DNA from: Burkholderiales bacterium
GTDB lineage: Bacteria > Pseudomonadota > Gammaproteobacteria > Burkholderiales > Burkholderiaceae_C
Length of the DNA: 8,258 bases
Reading direction: 5' to 3'
NCBI GenBank assembly: GCA_006227785.1
Contig: SBFU01000349.1
Location: 1 to 8,258, forward strand
The notes beneath the pieces are model-generated. The model ran no database searches. It was not told where the DNA came from and was given only the letters and a program-made list of their open reading frames with translations. The position numbers were made by a program, and so were the translations under genes. Each line of letters opens with the position of its first letter. The stretch's first letter is position 1. This document shows positions 6,873 to 8,258 of the stretch, in pieces.

Positions 6873-7501
6873 CAGGCCGAACCGTTCTTGTATTTGATGC
6901 TGCAGCCATAGGCCTGGCTGGTCGGGGTGCTCACCGGCTTGCCAGCCAGCAGTTCGTCCAGCCCCTGGCGCACGTAGTTGGTGGCGCGTTCGATGTCGGC
7001 CACGCGGGCGGAGGGGATGCTGTCGATGGCGCCGGCGTACACCAGCGTGCCCCGGGCGTCGATGATGTACATGTGCGGCGTCACCCGGGCTGCGTAGGCC
7101 ATGCCCACCTTGCCGTCCTCGTCCATCAGGGTGGCGGTGGCGGCGGCCTTCTGCTCTTGCATCCAGCGTCCCAGCTGGGGCGGCGCCTGGTAGTCGACGC
7201 TGCCGTCGTGGGTGGAGTTGATGGCCAGCCAGGCCACGCCTTTGGCGGTGTAGGCTGCCTGCAGCGACTGCATGTTGCCCTGGTAATGCTTGCGCACAAA
7301 CGGACAGCCGGGGTTCAGCCACTCCAGGACCACGGGTTTGCCTTTCAGGCCGGACAACTGCAGCGGCTGGCCGGCCGTGTCTTCCAGCGTGAAGTCGGGC
7401 GCCGGCTGCCCGATGCGGGCGGCGTGGGACAGGCTGGGCAGCATCAGGCTCAGGGGCAGGGCGGCCCCCAGGCTCAGGAACGGACGGCGTTGCATGGGCA
7501 T
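6872..7501 (-). CDS. Periplasmic peroxiredoxin-like (redoxin / thioredoxin-fold) protein
   Basis: 209 residues from the ATG at 7501, chosen because GGAG lies 7 bases upstream and a signal peptide follows at once; the frame is open to 7633 but that part overlaps the DsbD-type gene. Signal: RRPFL at 5-9, a hydrophobic core and a probable cut after SHA (25-27); the twin Arg resembles a Tat signal. The mature part has IGQPAPDFTLED (30-41), typical of AhpC/TSA redoxins, then the reactive site WLNPGCPFVRKHY with Cys66, and GNMQSLQ. There is no CXXC. The only other Cys in the mature protein is Cys200, in YGCSIKYKNG at the C-terminus, a likely resolving partner. VTPHMYIID (thioredoxin cis-Pro region) is present. 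Likely reduces peroxides or other oxidised thiols in the cell envelope, re-reduced by the membrane protein encoded 43 bp upstream. Substrate not determined. Confidence 0.86.
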   Translation of the reverse strand: MPMQRRPFLSLGAALPLSLMLPSLSHAARIGQPAPDFTLEDTAGQPLQLSGLKGKPVVLEWLNPGCPFVRKHYQGNMQSLQAAYTAKGVAWLAINSTHDGSVDYQAPPQLGRWMQEQKAAATATLMDEDGKVGMAYAARVTPHMYIIDARGTLVYAGAIDSIPSARVADIERATNYVRQGLDELLAGKPVSTPTSQAYGCSIKYKNGSA

Positions 7502-7544
7502 GGTGGATCTCCGGAAACGGTGGGCAGAAACGGCGCGCCGACCC

Positions 7545-8258
7545 TCACAGGCGGGCCAGGGCCGTGCGAACCTCCTCCACGGTGATGATCTCGGACAGCA
7601 CCTGGGGCGGCAGTCCGTTCTTGTAGAGCGCATAGACCGGAACCCCGTTGCGGCCCAGGCGGGCCAGTTCGGCGGTGATGGCCGGGTCGCGTCGGGTCCA
7701 ATCGGCGCGCAAGAGGGCGACCTGCCGTTGTGCCAGGTCGTCCAGCACGGCCGTGTCGGCCAGCGTGGTGCGCTTGTTGTACTGGCAGGTGACGCACCAG
7801 GCGGCCGTGAAGTCGACGAACACCGGACGCCCCTGCGCCAGCAGCTCGGCCTGTCGCCCGGGTGTCCAGGCTTCCCAGGCCATGCCGGCCACGGTGGTGG
7901 GAACAGGCCCGCCGGACTGTCCCTCGTCCAGCCGCGTCACCTGGGGGCCGACCGCCCAGCCCAGCCAGAGCAGGCCGGCTGCAGACAGCGAGGCCAGCAC
8001 CACCCGTGCGCGGCGGCGCAGGCCCAGCGCCCACACCAGCATCGCCATCACGACCAGCAGCATCAGCAGGGCCGCAGCGCCATTCACCCCCGATTGCTGG
8101 CCCAGTACCCACAGCAGCCAGACCACGGTGGCGAACATGGGGAAGGCCATCAACTGGCGGAAGGTTTGCATCCAGGGGCCGGGGCGTGGCAGCAGCCGGG
8201 CCACCGCCGGCCACCAGCTGGCGGCCAGATAGGGCAGGGCCATGCCCAGGCCGAGCGC
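7545..8258 (-). CDS. DsbD/ScsB-family membrane thiol-disulfide reductase, C-terminal part (cut by window edge)
   Basis: 237 C-terminal residues; the frame continues past the right edge (ALGLGMALPY at the border), so the N-terminal domain and most of the membrane core are missing. The family carries electrons from cytoplasmic thioredoxin across the inner membrane to periplasmic thiol proteins. Visible: four hydrophobic helices (roughly fragment residues 6-23, 36-55, 60-80, 86-103), then a periplasmic thioredoxin-like domain with VFVDFTAAWCVTC, the redox pair Cys155/Cys158 by fragment count. ADWTRRDPAITAELARLGRNGVPVYALY, here split as the strand ADWTRRD and the cis-Pro GVPVY, resembles ScsB-type members more than E. 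coli DsbD, so no symbol is assigned. It heads the visible three-gene operon. The 43-bp gap to the next gene holds a perfect 10-bp palindrome CGGCGCGCCG (7531-7540) and a ribosome site. Confidence 0.9.
   Translation of the reverse strand, partial: ALGLGMALPYLAASWWPAVARLLPRPGPWMQTFRQLMAFPMFATVVWLLWVLGQQSGVNGAAALLMLLVVMAMLVWALGLRRRARVVLASLSAAGLLWLGWAVGPQVTRLDEGQSGGPVPTTVAGMAWEAWTPGRQAELLAQGRPVFVDFTAAWCVTCQYNKRTTLADTAVLDDLAQRQVALLRADWTRRDPAITAELARLGRNGVPVYALYKNGLPPQVLSEIITVEEVRTALARL

Noticed and set aside
5082..6911. 609-codon open frame on the plus strand
   Set aside because: It lies antisense to hemE and the rhodanese gene, both of which have clear family motifs. Its translation is rich in His, Arg, Gln and Val with no recognisable domain, as expected for a GC-rich shadow frame.
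7502..7633. Longer start for the peroxiredoxin-like protein
   Set aside because: The extra 44 residues are Arg/Pro-rich, overlap the DsbD-type gene, and would bury the signal peptide. The ATG at 7501 has a good ribosome site.

Overview
The window looks like chromosomal DNA of a high-GC betaproteobacterium, most likely a member of the Burkholderiales (Comamonadaceae-like). This is inferred from protein similarity recalled from memory (KatG, HemE, PriA and the DsbD-type protein all read as betaproteobacterial versions), from strong G/C at third codon positions, and from long stop-free shadow frames opposite the real genes. No phage, transposon, CRISPR, tRNA or rRNA signature was seen.

Layout. 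Positions 1-1481 (+) hold the C-terminal two thirds of katG, a catalase-peroxidase cut by the left edge. A tandem-hairpin terminator and a hairpin- and palindrome-rich spacer follow (1482-1796). Next come two overlapping small signalling genes (+): a stand-alone GAF-domain protein (1797-2303) and a receiver-like protein (2291-2704) that seems to lack the usual phospho-acceptor Asp. These converge on the minus-strand genes with only 21 bp between. On the minus strand, read from right to left, are: the C-terminus of a DsbD/ScsB-type membrane thiol reductase (cut by the right edge), a periplasmic peroxiredoxin-like protein, a rhodanese-like lipoprotein, hemE (uroporphyrinogen decarboxylase) and priA (primosomal helicase). 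About 380 bp of partly AT-rich DNA separates hemE from priA.

How the genes work together. The three right-hand genes form a tight operon (43-bp gap, then a TGATG stop/start overlap). They look like a cell-envelope redox module: the membrane reductase would pass electrons outward, the peroxiredoxin-like protein would be a recipient, and the lipid-anchored rhodanese would handle sulfane sulfur or thiols. hemE (tetrapyrrole synthesis) and priA (replication restart) are conserved housekeeping genes. katG removes peroxide, and its heme links it loosely to hemE, although they are not co-transcribed.

Most interesting points: (1) two consensus DnaA boxes in the same orientation, plus a 12-bp inverted repeat, in the AT-rich hemE-priA spacer; (2) the coupled GAF / degenerate-receiver gene pair; (3) the envelope redox operon. 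No clearly undescribed large system is visible; these are candidates for closer reading.
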